Source: Undibacterium sp.
Lineage (GTDB): Bacteria > Pseudomonadota > Gammaproteobacteria > Burkholderiales > Burkholderiaceae
Direction: 5' to 3'
Length of the DNA: 14,237 nt
Assembly: GCA_014376575.1 (NCBI GenBank)
Contig: JACMRF010000114.1
Coordinates: 1-14,237 of the forward strand
The first letter of the stretch is position 1. Each line of letters opens with the position of its first letter. Shown in pieces: positions 13,835 to 14,237 of this stretch. Below the pieces are notes generated by a model. It did not search any database. It had not been told where the DNA came from and was given only the letters and a program-made list of their open reading frames with translations. The translations under genes and the position numbers were made by a program.

Positions 13835-14237
13835 GCACCCGCACCAGCGCCGGGGCCGGAAGGTGCTTTGACTTTGTTGGCAAACCACAGCGCAGCAATG
13901 CAGCTGATCAGGGCAACGCCCATGATCCAGAAACCATCGTTGTAAGCCATGACGTAGGATTCTCGCCGCACGATGCTGTCGATGGCGAGCAGAGCCTGAT
14001 TGCCGGCTGTCACGGCATCTACGCCATGCGACATAAATGATTGCGTCAGCTGATCTATCCGCAGTTGGGTCGGCGCAGCGTAGAGCGATATTGACTCACC
14101 CAGACGGGCTGAGTGAAAATGTTCGCGATTGGTCAGGGTCGTGGCGAGCAAGGCAATGCCGATAGAGCCGCCCAGATTCCGCGTCATATTGAACAGGCTG
14201 GAGGCCGACGGCATATCGCGGGGCGAGATACCTTGCA
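13828..14237 (-). CDS. EmrB/QacA (DHA2) multidrug exporter, C-terminal part
   Basis: This is an inner-membrane proton-driven major facilitator exporter with 14 helices. Only the last 136 residues are in the window; the frame stays open to the right edge. The visible part starts QGISPRDMPSASSLFNMTRNLGGSIGIALLATTL, the DHA2/EmrB segment before the penultimate periplasmic loop. A long loop (NREHFHSARL to YVMAYNDG) leads to the last helix GFWIMGVALISCIAALWFA and a Gly/Ala/Pro-rich tail ending in His. An EmrA-type membrane fusion protein would be expected further upstream, outside the window. The NodT-type channel follows on the same strand. Confidence 0.9.
   Translation of the reverse strand, partial: QGISPRDMPSASSLFNMTRNLGGSIGIALLATTLTNREHFHSARLGESISLYAAPTQLRIDQLTQSFMSHGVDAVTAGNQALLAIDSIVRRESYVMAYNDGFWIMGVALISCIAALWFANKVKAPSGPGAGAGAH

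Overview
The window looks like a betaproteobacterial chromosome segment, most likely from the Oxalobacteraceae (Undibacterium-like). This is inferred from gene families and moderate GC, not from a marker gene. It holds nine protein-coding genes, one cut by the right edge, plus a decayed insertion sequence and an unusually dense regulatory region.

Left part (1-1220): a short element with imperfect terminal inverted repeats (1-172), then cysM (cysteine synthase B, +), closed by a strong bidirectional terminator shared with the convergent gene on its right. Next on the minus strand are a small helix-turn-helix protein (1234-1539) and an AT-rich interval with an operator-like dyad over its probable promoter.

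Envelope operon (1819-5977, minus strand, read right to left): a DUF58 protein, a membrane-bound DUF3488/transglutaminase (TgpA-like) and a soluble periplasmic MltB-type lytic transglycosylase are packed with 2-17 bp between them. The MoxR-type AAA+ ATPase that normally precedes DUF58 is absent. In its place (about 6030-6600) lies an IS110-type transposase remnant with stop codons, a long perfect palindrome and a short repeated flank, so the locus appears to have been cut by an insertion.

Receptor region (6603-10048): about 540 bp of non-coding DNA holds a terminator, three copies of AAAGCGCTTT at 32- and 34-bp spacing around a consensus -10 box, two further dyads, a second promoter candidate and a run of nine C just upstream of the ribosome binding site. 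It precedes a 935-residue TonB-dependent receptor of the Xanthomonas/Caulobacter type. Together these suggest a LacI-family-controlled carbohydrate receptor. Two hairpins follow, the second an intrinsic terminator.

Right part (10130-14237): a CPA2-type cation/proton antiporter (+), then a 2-oxoglutarate/Fe(II)-oxygenase-like protein (+) whose reading frame can only start in full at a rare ATT codon. Convergent to it on the minus strand are a NodT-family outer-membrane efflux lipoprotein and, upstream of it, the C-terminal end of an EmrB/DHA2 drug exporter, forming part of a tripartite efflux operon.

I found no tRNA, rRNA or CRISPR array. No complete undescribed system is evident. The best leads are the operator array with the poly-C tract before the receptor, the ATT-start oxygenase, and the MoxR-less DUF58/TgpA/MltB operon beside an IS scar.
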